A DNA stretch of 50,218 nucleotides from Streptomyces parvulus (lineage in GTDB: Bacteria; Actinomycetota; Actinomycetes; Streptomycetales; Streptomycetaceae): NCBI RefSeq assembly GCF_014648855.1, contig NZ_BMRX01000025.1:1-50218 (forward strand), given 5' to 3'. The first letter of the stretch is position 1. Each line of letters opens with the position of its first letter. A program made the position numbers and the translations under genes. Shown piece after piece: positions 32,566-43,828 of this stretch. The notes beneath the pieces were generated by a model, which saw only the letters and a list, made by a program, of their open reading frames with translations, searched no databases and was not told where the DNA came from.

Positions 32566-33060
32566 CTACTCGCCGACGGTTCCGTCGATCGCCTCGCGCA
32601 GCAGATCGGCGTGGCCGTTGTGCCGGGCGTACTCCTCGATCATGTGCGTGAGGACGTAGCGCAGCGAGATCGTGACGCTGCCGCACTCGACCGTGTCGTC
32701 CAGCGACGCGAACGACGACGCGACCGCGCGGGAGTGGTCGCACTCCTCGCGCCAGACCCCGAAGGCCCGGTCCGCGTCGGCCCCCTCCACGCGGAAGCCG
32801 TCGGCCTCGCCCGGCCAGAGGTCCCGGAAGTCCTCGGCGCCCAGGGCGAAACCGAACCAGCTCCGCTCGACCGACGCCGCGTGGCGCACCAAGCCCAGAA
32901 GCGTGAGGTCCGAGGTCGGGACCGCCCTCCGCCGCAGCTGGTCGCCGGTCAGCCCCCGGCACTTCTGGGCCAGCGTGGCCGGCTGATGGTCGAGGAACGA
33001 GGTGAGCGACTCGCGGTCGCCGGCCACCTTCGAGGGAGGTGTGCGCTGGTCGTGGTCCAT
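32566..33060 (-). CDS. DinB-like (DUF664) four-helix protein
   Basis: The 164-residue protein has the DinB/DUF664 helical bundle with PATLAQKCRGLTGDQL, LLGLVRHAASVERSWF and LRYVLTHMIEEYARHNGHADLLRE. His60, His147 and His150 are placed as the metal-binding triad. Actinobacterial members are often mycothiol-dependent transferases or isomerases, but the reaction here is unknown. It converges on the Vat-type gene with a 48-bp gap and diverges from the Clp gene. Confidence 0.88.
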   Translation of the reverse strand: MDHDQRTPPSKVAGDRESLTSFLDHQPATLAQKCRGLTGDQLRRRAVPTSDLTLLGLVRHAASVERSWFGFALGAEDFRDLWPGEADGFRVEGADADRAFGVWREECDHSRAVASSFASLDDTVECGSVTISLRYVLTHMIEEYARHNGHADLLREAIDGTVGE

Positions 33061-33179
33061 CGGACGATGATGGCGACCGCACCCGCCCGTCGGCCACCCT
33101 CTCGCCGCGCCCCTCCGCTTGCGCGGCCACCCGCATCGGGTTTCGGTGGAGGAGTCTCGCCACCGCTCCGGGAGCTGTC

Positions 33180-35692
<2,513 letters not shown>

Positions 35693-35696
<4 letters not shown>

Positions 35697-36211
35697 CCGC
35701 CGTCGAGGAGACGATCGAGGTGGCGGTACCGGTGCGGGCCGCCTACGACCAGTGGACCCAGTTCAAGAGCTTCCCGCGGTTCACGGACACGGTGCTCCGC
35801 GTCGAGCAGGTCAGGCCCGCCCTGGTCCTGTGGGTCGTCGGACGCGGGCCGCTGCGCCGCGAGTACGCCACCGAGATCGTCGAACAGGTACCGGACTCGC
35901 ACCTCGTCTGGCGGAGTCTCGGGCGCGGGCCCCGGCAGCGGGGCGAGGTGCGGTTCCGGGCCGCCGGCGAGGGGCGTACGGCCATCACGGTGCGGGTGTG
36001 GGCCGAGCCGCGCGGGCCGGTCGGCCTGCTCGCCGCCGTCCCCGGCCTCGCGCGGCGGATGGTGCGCCGGGAACTGACGAACTTCGGCCGGTTCATCGAA
36101 GGCCACGGAGAGGCAGGCGGCGGCTGGCGCGGCACCATCCGGGGCGGCCAGGTCCGGCCGCAGGAACCGGAACCGCCCAGGAGCCGGGTGGCCGGCTGGC
36201 CGGTGGGCTGA
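35693..36211 (+). CDS. SRPBCC-family (polyketide cyclase/START-like) protein
   Basis: The 172-residue protein has the SRPBCC fold pattern: an N-terminal strand VEETIEVAVPVRAAYDQWTQFKSFPRF, central strands, and a long C-terminal helix AVPGLARRMVRRELTNFGRFIE. Such domains hold hydrophobic ligands. The ATG overlaps the Clp stop by 4 bp, showing translational coupling, so it may bind or deliver a client for the Clp ATPase; that is inference. About 30 Pro/Gly-rich residues form a tail. Confidence 0.85.
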
Positions 36212-36257
36212 GCGTCGTGCGGCAACGGACGGACAGGCAACGAGAGGCGATGCGCGG

Positions 36258-38561
36258 ATGAAGAAGCCCCCCAGGGAAGAACCCCGGGACGACCTGAGGA
36301 TCACGCCCCCGAAGACATGGGCGGCCGGCGTCCCCGCCGTGGTGCACGCGCTGGAGTACTCACTGGAGCAGGCCGGCCCGCGGGAGACCGCGGTGGACCT
36401 GCTGACGATGAACCAGGTGGGCGGGATCGACTGCCCGGGCTGCGCCTGGGCGGACCCCGCCCCCGGTCACCGGCACCGCAACGAGTACTGCGAGAACGGC
36501 GCCAAGCACATCAACGACGAGGCGACGACCCGGCGGATCACCGCCGGCTTCTTCCGCGAGCACCCGGTGTCTGACCTGGCGGGCCGCTCCGACCTGTGGC
36601 TGAACCAGCAGGGGCGGCTCACCGAGCCCATGGTCAAGCGGCCCGGCTCCGACCACTACGAGCCGATCAGCTGGTCCGACGCGCTCGCCCTGCTGGCCGA
36701 TGAACTCAGGTCGCTGGGCACCCCCGACGAGGCGGTCTTCTACACCTCGGGCCGGGTCAGCAACGAAGCCGCGTTCGTCCTCCAGCTGTTCGCCCGCGCC
36801 TTCGGCACCAACAACCTGCCCGACTGCTCCAACATGTGCCACGAGTCCAGCGGCTTCGCCCTGCACGAGACCCTCGGCACCGGCAAGGGCACCGTTAGCC
36901 TCCAGGACCTCCACCACGCCGACCTGATCTTCCTGGTGGGGCAGAACCCCGGCACGAACCACCCGCGGCAGCTGTCCGCGCTGGAGGAGGCCAAGCGCAA
37001 CGGTGCCCGCGTCGTCGCCGTGAACCCGCTGCCCGAGGCCGGGCTGATGCGGTTCAAGAACCCGCAGAAGGCGAGCGGGATCGTCGGACGCGGCGTCCAG
37101 ATCGCCGACCGCTTCCTGCACATCCGGCCCGGCGGCGACCTGGCCCTCTTCCAGGCGCTGAACCGGCTGCTCCTGGAGGCCGAGGACGCCCGTCCCGGCG
37201 AGGTCCTCGACCACGACTTCATCCGCGAAAGCACCAGCGGCTTCGAGGAGTTCGCCGAGCACACGCGCGGCGTCTCCTGGGCCGACGTGCTCACCGCGAC
37301 CGGGCTGACCCGCGCCGAGATCGAGGCCGTCCGCGACGACGTGCTGCGCAGCGAACGGGTCGTCGTCTGCTGGGCGATGGGAGTCACCCAGCACAAGCAC
37401 GGCGTCCCCACCATCCGGGAGATGGTCAACTTCCTGCTGCTGCGCGGCAACCTCGGCCGGGCCGGCACCGGCGCCTGCCCGGTGCGCGGGCACAGCAACG
37501 TCCAGGGCGACCGCACCATGGGCATCTGGGAGCAGATGCCCGACTCCTTCCTGGACGCCCTGCGCGACGAGTTCGGCTTCGACCCGCCCCGCGCCCACGG
37601 CCTCGACTCGGTGAACTGCATCAGGGCGATGCGGGAGGGCCGCGTCAAGGTCTTCCTGGGCGTCGCGGGCAACTTCGTCCGCGCCGCGCCGGACAGCGCG
37701 GTCACCGAGGAGGCAGTGCGGCGCTGCCGCCTGACCGCCCACATCTCCACCAAGCTCAACCGGTCCCACGCGGTGTGCGGGGAGACCGCGCTCATCCTGC
37801 CGACCCTCGGCCGCACCGAACGCGACCACCAGGCCGGCGGCGAGCAGTTCGTGACCGTGGAGAACTCGATGAGCGAGGTCCACTCCTCCCGGGGACGGCT
37901 GAAGCCCGCCTCCCCGCTGCTGCTCAGCGAGGTCGCCATCCTGTGCCGGCTCGCCCGCCGCACCCTCGGCGATGGCCCCCCGGGCGTGCCGTGGGGCGAG
38001 TTCGAGGCCGACTACGGCGCCGTCCGCGACCGGATCTCCCGGATCGTGCCGGGCCTGCACGACTTCAACCGGCGCGTGGCCCGCCCCGGCGGCATCCGGC
38101 TGCCGAACCCGGTCAACGAAGGCGTGTTCCGCACCGAGACAGGCAAGGCCCGCTTCACCGCCAACGCCGGCCATATGCCGTACGTCCCCGAGGGCCACCT
38201 GCTGCTGCAGACCCTGCGCTCGCACGACCAGTGGAACACCGTCCCCTACACGTCCAACGACCGCTACCGGGGCATCCACGGCAGCCGCCGGGTGGTGCTC
38301 GTCAACCCGGCGGACCTGACCGCCCTCGGCCTCGCCGAGAAGGACCGGGTCGACCTGGTGAGCGTCTGGCACGACGACGCCGAGCGCCGCGCCGAGGGGT
38401 TCGAGGTGGTCCCGTACCCGACCGCCCGCGGCTCCGCCGCCGCCTACTACCCGGAGACCCAGGTCCTCGTCCCGCTGGACAGCGTGGCCGACATCAGCAA
38501 CCAGCCCACCTCCAAGGCGGTCCTGGTCAGGCTGGAGAAGACGGCACCCGCGGCCCCGTAG
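36258..38561 (+). CDS. YdeP/FdhF-type molybdopterin oxidoreductase
   Basis: The 767-residue protein is a bis-molybdopterin oxidoreductase alpha subunit of the YdeP branch. MNQVGGIDCPGCAW (Cys59, Cys62) and CENGAK (Cys78) form an incomplete or reduced 4Fe-4S motif, and DCSNMCHESSGFAL (Cys190, Cys194) sits at the metal-ligand region. HPRQLSALEEAKRNGARVVAVNP, RGNLGRAGTGACPVRGHSNVQGDRTMG and TGKARF are further hallmarks. No signal peptide is visible, so it is cytoplasmic, and no beta or gamma subunit is adjacent. The substrate is unknown; E. coli YdeP contributes to acid resistance. It follows the Clp-SRPBCC pair after 46 bp. Confidence 0.9.
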   Translation: MKKPPREEPRDDLRITPPKTWAAGVPAVVHALEYSLEQAGPRETAVDLLTMNQVGGIDCPGCAWADPAPGHRHRNEYCENGAKHINDEATTRRITAGFFREHPVSDLAGRSDLWLNQQGRLTEPMVKRPGSDHYEPISWSDALALLADELRSLGTPDEAVFYTSGRVSNEAAFVLQLFARAFGTNNLPDCSNMCHESSGFALHETLGTGKGTVSLQDLHHADLIFLVGQNPGTNHPRQLSALEEAKRNGARVVAVNPLPEAGLMRFKNPQKASGIVGRGVQIADRFLHIRPGGDLALFQALNRLLLEAEDARPGEVLDHDFIRESTSGFEEFAEHTRGVSWADVLTATGLTRAEIEAVRDDVLRSERVVVCWAMGVTQHKHGVPTIREMVNFLLLRGNLGRAGTGACPVRGHSNVQGDRTMGIWEQMPDSFLDALRDEFGFDPPRAHGLDSVNCIRAMREGRVKVFLGVAGNFVRAAPDSAVTEEAVRRCRLTAHISTKLNRSHAVCGETALILPTLGRTERDHQAGGEQFVTVENSMSEVHSSRGRLKPASPLLLSEVAILCRLARRTLGDGPPGVPWGEFEADYGAVRDRISRIVPGLHDFNRRVARPGGIRLPNPVNEGVFRTETGKARFTANAGHMPYVPEGHLLLQTLRSHDQWNTVPYTSNDRYRGIHGSRRVVLVNPADLTALGLAEKDRVDLVSVWHDDAERRAEGFEVVPYPTARGSAAAYYPETQVLVPLDSVADISNQPTSKAVLVRLEKTAPAAP

Positions 38562-38624
38562 CCGCATGGTGAGACGGCGTCCGCGGCGGGAATGGCGGGA
38601 AGCACGGGCCCGTTGACAGGTGTC

Positions 38625-39872
38625 ATGCCCGTAACTTCCCCACGGACCGCGGCCGCCCGCATGCCGCTCGCCGTCTACATCCTCGGCCTCTCCGTCTTCG
38701 CGCTCGGCACCAGCGAGTTCATGCTCTCCGGACTGCTGCCGCCGATCGCCGAGGACATGGACGTGTCCATCCCGCGGGCGGGCCTGCTGATATCGGCGTT
38801 CGCGATCGGCATGGTGGTCGGCGCGCCCCTGCTCGCGGTCGCGACCCTGCGGCTGCCCCGCAAGACCACGCTGGTCGCGCTGATCTCGGTGTTCGGCCTG
38901 GGCCAGGTCGCGGGCGCGCTCGCGACGTCGTACGAGGTCCTGTTCGTCTCCCGGGTGGTGAGCGCGCTGGCCTGCGCCGGCTTCTGGGCCGTGGGCGCCG
39001 CCGTCGCCATCGCGATGGTGCCGGTCACCAGCCGGGCCCGCGCGATGGCGGTGATGATCGGCGGGCTGTCCATCGCCAACGTCCTCGGCGTCCCCGCGGG
39101 CGCCTTCCTCGGCGAGCACCTGGGCTGGCGGTCCGCGTTCTGGGCGGTCGGCGCCGCCTCCGCCGTGGCCCTCGTCGGCGTCGTGACCCTCATCCCGCGC
39201 ATCCCCGTGCCCGAGCGCCGCCCCCGACTCAAGGGCGAGCTGGCGATCTACCGGGACCGCCAGGTCTGGCTGTCCATCGTCGTCACCGCGCTCGCCGCCG
39301 GCGGCGTCTTCTGCGCCTTCTCCTACCTGGCCCCGCTGCTCACCGACGTCGCCGGGCTGGCCGACGGCTGGGTGCCCACCGTGCTGGCCCTGTTCGGGGT
39401 CGGCGCGCTGATCGGCACCACCATCGGCGGCCGGGTCGCCGACGCCCACCTGTTCGGCGTCCTGCTCTCCGGCATCACCGCCTCCACCGTCCTGCTGGCC
39501 GCGCTCGCCCTGTTCGCCTCCAGTCCGGCCGCCGTGATCGTCCTGTCGCTGCTGCTCGGCGTCTCCGCCTTCTACACGGCCCCCGCCCTCAACGCGCGGA
39601 TGTTCAACGTCGCCGGTGCCGCACCCACCCTCGCGGGCGCGACCACCACCGCCGCGTTCAACCTCGGCAACACCGGCGGACCCTGGCTCGGCGGCACCGT
39701 GATCGACGCGGACCTCGGCTACGCCGCCACCGCCTGGGCGGGCGCCGCCATGACCCTCGTGGCGATCGGCTTCGTCGCCGTCTCGCTGCGCCTGCACAGC
39801 AGGTCGCGCATCGTGGCGGGCTCCCTCACCGCCGGATCGGCGAGCGCGGAGCGGAGCCGCCAGCGGGCGTGA
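38625..39872 (+). CDS. CmlR/Cmx-type MFS drug exporter
   Basis: The protein of about 415 residues has 12 hydrophobic helices and begins MPLAVYILGLSVFALGTSEFMLSGLLP within 12 residues of the chosen start, a near match to the chloramphenicol exporters of Streptomyces (CmlR/Cmx). LPRKTTLVALISVFGLGQ and GGPWLGGTVIDADLGY are also typical. ATGs at 38592, 38625 and 38661 are possible; none has a strong ribosome binding site. TGACA-GG-TGTCA, a perfect inverted repeat, overlaps the 38625 ATG and may be an operator or translation-control hairpin. Substrate not proved. Confidence 0.87.
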   Translation: MPVTSPRTAAARMPLAVYILGLSVFALGTSEFMLSGLLPPIAEDMDVSIPRAGLLISAFAIGMVVGAPLLAVATLRLPRKTTLVALISVFGLGQVAGALATSYEVLFVSRVVSALACAGFWAVGAAVAIAMVPVTSRARAMAVMIGGLSIANVLGVPAGAFLGEHLGWRSAFWAVGAASAVALVGVVTLIPRIPVPERRPRLKGELAIYRDRQVWLSIVVTALAAGGVFCAFSYLAPLLTDVAGLADGWVPTVLALFGVGALIGTTIGGRVADAHLFGVLLSGITASTVLLAALALFASSPAAVIVLSLLLGVSAFYTAPALNARMFNVAGAAPTLAGATTTAAFNLGNTGGPWLGGTVIDADLGYAATAWAGAAMTLVAIGFVAVSLRLHSRSRIVAGSLTAGSASAERSRQRA

Positions 39873-39926
39873 AGCGTCACGGACGCCGGAGTAGTCGGAC
39901 CGGCGCGGAAGGCTCGGAGCCGGCGG

Positions 39927-39949
39927 TGGCGGTCAGGATCTGACCGCCA
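39927..39949. terminator. Hairpin terminator after the MFS gene
   Basis: TGGCGGTCAG-GAT-CTGACCGCCA is a perfect 10-bp stem with a 3-nt loop, 54 bp after the MFS stop. It separates the exporter from the next small gene. Confidence 0.75.
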
Positions 39950-40047
39950 TGGGGTCCAGGGTGGGAACCAGGAGCCCGAACGGGCCCCGTTGGCGGTCCG
40001 CCGAAATGGGACCCCCGACCGCGCAGACGACAGGCGAGGAGCCCATC

Positions 40048-40182
40048 GTGAACGTCCGAGCAGTGACCCACCCGACTCCCGGTGGCGACCCCCGCGGGGC
40101 CCTCACGTTCCACGCGTCCGCGTCCGACGGCGACGCGGCCGTGATGACGTACCCGGACGTCGCGAAGGGGTACCGGGCGTGA
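40048..40182 (+). CDS. 44-codon gene coupled to the AlkZ-like gene, unknown function
   Basis: The GTG at 40048 is preceded at 6 bp by GGCGAGGAG, among the best ribosome binding sites in the window. The 44-residue product begins MNVRAVTHPTPGGDPRG and ends AAVMTYPDVAKGYRA. Its TGA (40180-40182) overlaps the GTG start of the next gene as GTGA, so the two are translationally coupled. I do not recognise the peptide; it has no membrane segment or Cys. It may be a real small partner protein or a leader whose translation opens the downstream start. Confidence 0.55.
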   Translation: MNVRAVTHPTPGGDPRGALTFHASASDGDAAVMTYPDVAKGYRA

Positions 40183-41282
40183 AGGTGCTCGACGCCCGGA
40201 CCCTGGGCCGCGCGACCCTCGCCAGGCAGCTGCTGCTCGACCGTGCGGACCACCCCGTCCTCGACGCCGTCGCGCACCTCGGCGGTCTCCAGGCGCAGGA
40301 GCCGCAGGAACCGTTCGTGGGGCTCTGGTCGCGGCTGCGCGGCTTCCGGCCCCCTGACCTCTCCGACCTGCTGACCGGGCGCCGGGTGGTGCGCACCCAC
40401 CTCATGCGCCGCACCGTCCACCTGGTCACCGCCGAGGACGCCCTGGCCTGGCGGCCCCGCCACGACGCCATGCTGCGCGGCCGCGTCCTCGGCACCTACC
40501 GCCGCGAACTGGAGGGCGTCGACCTGGCCGAACTGGCGGCGGCGGGCCGGGCCGTGATGGCCGACGGCGAGCCCCGCTCCATGGGCGACCTGGCGCGGGC
40601 GCTCACCGACCGCTGGCCGGAACCGGGACCGCGGGCCCTGGGGGAGATGCTGGTCGCGGCGCTGATCCCGATGGTGCAGCTGCCCCCGCGGGGCCTGTGG
40701 CGCACCCGGGCCGGCGTGCGCAACGCCCCCTTCGCCACCTGGCTCGGCCGCGACGCCGACCCGCCGGCCCCGCCGGGCACCGACCCGGTCGGCCAGGAGC
40801 TGGTACGGCGCTACCTCGCCGCCTTCGGCCCCGCCGCATCGGCGGACCTGCGCGCCTGGTGCGGCCTCGCCGGACTCCCGGCCGCCGTCACCGCCGTACG
40901 CGGGGAACTCGTCGCCTTCCGGGACGAGCGGGGCCGGGAACTGCTGGACCTCCCCGAGGCCCCGCGCCCCGACCCCGGCACCCCCGCTCCGGTGCGTTTC
41001 CTCCCCGCGTTCGACAACGCCGTCCTCGGCTACCAGGACCGCGCCCGGATCATCGACGACGCCCACCGCGGCCTGTCGGTCACCGGAGCGCGCTTCGTCC
41101 TGGTCGACGGCCGGGTCGCCGCGACCTGGACCGTCGAGGACTGCACGGTCGCCGTCACCCCGCTGCGCCGCCTCTCCCGGACCGACCGCGCGGAGGTCGC
41201 CGAGGAGGGACGGGCGCTGTCGGCCTTCCTCTCCGACGGCGCCGTCGGCCGGGTCAGGTTCGGGGCGGCGTCGTCGCCCTGA
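40179..41282 (+). CDS. AlkZ-like winged-helix DNA-binding domain protein
   Basis: The 367-residue protein matches the HTH_42/AlkZ family: LDARTLGRATLARQLLL, HLGGLQAQEPQEPFVGLWSR, RRTVHLVTAEDALAW, and near the end RFLPAFDNAVLGYQDR. AlkZ of Streptomyces sahachiroi is a DNA glycosylase that unhooks azinomycin crosslinks using a QxQ motif; here the LQAQEPQ segment carries Q-A-Q. Relatives include YcaQ, which also acts on crosslinks, so repair of DNA damage from a natural product is plausible. GTG start with GAAGGGG 8 bp upstream. No biosynthetic cluster is visible next to it. Confidence 0.85.
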   Translation: MKVLDARTLGRATLARQLLLDRADHPVLDAVAHLGGLQAQEPQEPFVGLWSRLRGFRPPDLSDLLTGRRVVRTHLMRRTVHLVTAEDALAWRPRHDAMLRGRVLGTYRRELEGVDLAELAAAGRAVMADGEPRSMGDLARALTDRWPEPGPRALGEMLVAALIPMVQLPPRGLWRTRAGVRNAPFATWLGRDADPPAPPGTDPVGQELVRRYLAAFGPAASADLRAWCGLAGLPAAVTAVRGELVAFRDERGRELLDLPEAPRPDPGTPAPVRFLPAFDNAVLGYQDRARIIDDAHRGLSVTGARFVLVDGRVAATWTVEDCTVAVTPLRRLSRTDRAEVAEEGRALSAFLSDGAVGRVRFGAASSP

Positions 41283-41542
41283 CGAGGGGCTCGGCCGGTC
41301 GGACCTCGCATCGGCTGCCCGTGGCAACGGAATGCGGCGTACACCCATCGTGGCGATCTACACCGGAGGGAGAGGCGGACGAGGGTGCACTACACCCCTC
41401 GCAGTACGCCGGTCCAGACCCAGGGTCGGATCAATCCGGAAAATCCGCGGGCGAGCATGGAGGAGTACCCCGGTCAGCGCCTCGGCCTTCCCCCCATGTG
41501 CCGGGTCTTCGTCCTGCCCGCAACCCGACGGATTGGTCTCAG

Positions 41543-43762
41543 GTGGCTACGTTCCTCTATCGACTCGGCCGACGGGCGTTCCGGCGCCGCGGCCTCGTCG
41601 CCCTGCTCTGGGTGGCCATACTGGTGGGCGCCGGTGTCGCCGCGTCCACCGCGCCCGCCCCGCCCGAGGACTCCTTCTCCATGCCCGGCACCGAGTCGCA
41701 GAAGGCGTTCGACCTGCTCGACGAGCAGTTCCCGGCCGCCGGCGCCGAAGGCGCCACCGCGCGGGTCGTGATCCGCGCCCCCGACGGCGCGAAGATATCC
41801 GACCCGGCCGGAAAGGCCCAGGTCGGCGAGCTGGTCGACGCCCTCGGGGCCGGCCCCCAGGTCGCCTCCGTCGCCGATCCCTTCAAGGCCGACGCCGTCA
41901 GCAAGGACGGCACCACCGCCTACGCCTCGGTGACGTACGAGGTCAACTCCATGGAGCTGACCGACGAGGCCCGGGACTCGCTGACCGCGGCAACCGACGG
42001 GGCGCGCGAGGACGGGTACACCGTCGAGACCGGCGGTGACGCGGTCATGGCCGAGCAGGAGATGGGCGGCACCGCCGAACTCATCGGCATCGGCGTCGCA
42101 GCGGTCGTGCTCCTGCTGACCTTCGGCTCACTGGTCGCCGCCGGCATGCCGCTGCTCTCGGCGATCATCGGGGTCGGGATCGGCATCTCCGCCATCGGGG
42201 CGCTCGGCAGCGCGCTGGAGCTGTCCGCCACCACCTCCACCCTCGCGATGATGATCGGCCTCGCCGTCGCCATCGACTACGCCCTGTTCATCGTCTCCCG
42301 CTACCGCGCGGAGATCGCCGAGGGCCGCACCCCCGAGGACGCCGCGGGACGCGCCACCGGCACCGCGGGTTCCGCGGTGGTCTTCGCCGGCCTCACCGTC
42401 GTCGTGGCCCTGGCCGGCCTCGCGGTCGTCAACATCCCGATCCTCACCAAGATGGGCCTGGCCGCCGCCGGCACCGTCGGCATCGCCGTACTGATCGCGC
42501 TCACCCTGACCCCGGCGCTGCTCGGCTTCGCCGGCCGCAAGGCGCTCAGCCGCAAGGACCGCAAGGCCGCCGCGACCGAGCGGACCGCGCCCGCGAAGCC
42601 CAAGCTCGGCACCCGCTGGGCCCGGTTCGTCCTGCGGCGCCCGGTGACGGTGCTGCTGACCGCCGTCCTCGGCCTCGGCGTGATCGCCGTACCGGCCGCC
42701 GGGATGGAGCTGGGCCTGCCCGACGAGGGCAGCTCGGCACCGGACACCACGCAGCGCAAGGCCTACGACATGCTGTCCGACTCCTTCGGCGCCGGATTCA
42801 ACGGCCCGCTGATGGTCACCGTCGACGCCCGGGACGCCGAAACCCCGCAGGCAGCCGCCGACAGCGTGCAGGACCGGATCACCGGCCTCGGTGAAGCCGC
42901 CGCCGTCACCCCGGCCCGGTTCAACGAGCAGGGCGACACCGCCGTCCTCACCGTGGTGCCCAAGACCGGCCCGAGCGACGCCGCCACCGAGTCGCTGGTC
43001 CACGACATCCGCTCGCTGTCCGGCGACATCGAGGCGGACACGGGCGCGACCATGCTCGTCACCGGCGCGACCGCGATGACGATCGACTTCTCCCAGACCC
43101 TGGACGACGCGCTCATCCCGTACCTGGCGCTGGTCGTCGGACTCGCCTTCCTGCTGCTCATGCTGGTCTTCCGTTCGGTCCTCGTCCCGCTCAAGGCCGC
43201 CCTGGGCTTCCTCCTGTCGGTGGCCGCGGCGCTCGGCGCGGTGGTCGCGGTCTTCCAGTGGGGCTGGCTCGCGGACGTCTTCGGCGTGGACCAGCCGGGC
43301 CCGATCATGTCGATGATGCCCATCTTCATGATCGGCGTGGTCTTCGGCCTCGCCATGGACTACGAGGTCTTCCTCGTGACCCGCATGCGGGAGGCGTACG
43401 TCCACGGATCGTCCGCCGCCGACTCCGTCACCACCGGCTTCACCCACGGCGGCCGGGTCGTCGCGGCGGCGGCGATCATCATGATCAGCGTCTTCTCCGG
43501 CTTCATCATGGAGAACGACGACATGATCAAGATGATGGGCTTCGGGCTCGCCGTCGCCGTGCTGTTCGACGCCTTCGTGGTCCGCATGGCCATCGTGCCC
43601 GCGGTGCTCGCCCTGCTCGGCACCAAGGCCTGGTGGCTGCCCAAGTGGCTGGACCGCATCCTGCCGAACGTCGACGTCGAGGGCGAGAAGCTGCACAAGG
43701 AGCTGGGCGACACCCCCCCGCCCGCCGAGCCCGCCCGCGAGCGCGAGCCGGCCGGGGTCTGA
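41543..43762 (+). CDS. MMPL/RND-family transporter
   Basis: The 739-residue protein has two repeats, each of one helix, a large extracytoplasmic domain and about five helices. The intramembrane motifs GLAVAIDYALFIVSRYR and FGLAMDYEVFLVTRMRE carry the Asp-Tyr pairs used for proton coupling in MMPL exporters. These proteins export lipids, siderophores or drugs. I set the start at GTG 41543 (MATFLYRLGRRAFRRRG); the frame is open far upstream into the AlkZ-like gene. The 260 bp before it contain three TACACC motifs (near 41340, 41359 and 41391) but no gene I can support. Confidence 0.92.
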   Translation: MATFLYRLGRRAFRRRGLVALLWVAILVGAGVAASTAPAPPEDSFSMPGTESQKAFDLLDEQFPAAGAEGATARVVIRAPDGAKISDPAGKAQVGELVDALGAGPQVASVADPFKADAVSKDGTTAYASVTYEVNSMELTDEARDSLTAATDGAREDGYTVETGGDAVMAEQEMGGTAELIGIGVAAVVLLLTFGSLVAAGMPLLSAIIGVGIGISAIGALGSALELSATTSTLAMMIGLAVAIDYALFIVSRYRAEIAEGRTPEDAAGRATGTAGSAVVFAGLTVVVALAGLAVVNIPILTKMGLAAAGTVGIAVLIALTLTPALLGFAGRKALSRKDRKAAATERTAPAKPKLGTRWARFVLRRPVTVLLTAVLGLGVIAVPAAGMELGLPDEGSSAPDTTQRKAYDMLSDSFGAGFNGPLMVTVDARDAETPQAAADSVQDRITGLGEAAAVTPARFNEQGDTAVLTVVPKTGPSDAATESLVHDIRSLSGDIEADTGATMLVTGATAMTIDFSQTLDDALIPYLALVVGLAFLLLMLVFRSVLVPLKAALGFLLSVAAALGAVVAVFQWGWLADVFGVDQPGPIMSMMPIFMIGVVFGLAMDYEVFLVTRMREAYVHGSSAADSVTTGFTHGGRVVAAAAIIMISVFSGFIMENDDMIKMMGFGLAVAVLFDAFVVRMAIVPAVLALLGTKAWWLPKWLDRILPNVDVEGEKLHKELGDTPPPAEPAREREPAGV

Positions 43763-43777
43763 GACCCCGAGACCCTC

Positions 43778-43821
43778 GTACGGCCCCGCTGCCCCGGACC
43801 TCCGGGACGGCGGGGCCGTAC
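43778..43821. terminator. Bidirectional hairpin terminator
   Basis: GTACGGCCCCGC (43778-43789) pairs perfectly with GCGGGGCCGTAC (43810-43821), with an inner CCCGG/CCGGG stem. It lies between the convergent MMPL and dgdA genes. Confidence 0.85.
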
Positions 43822-43828
43822 CGCCGTG

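Noticed and set aside
38613..38641. TTGACA near the MFS start as a promoter -35 box
   Set aside because: No acceptable -10 box lies 16-19 bp downstream. The hexamer is part of the TGACA-GG-TGTCA inverted repeat.
41385..41771. 128-codon frame upstream of and overlapping the MMPL gene
   Set aside because: It runs into the MMPL gene out of frame and its product has no recognisable domain.
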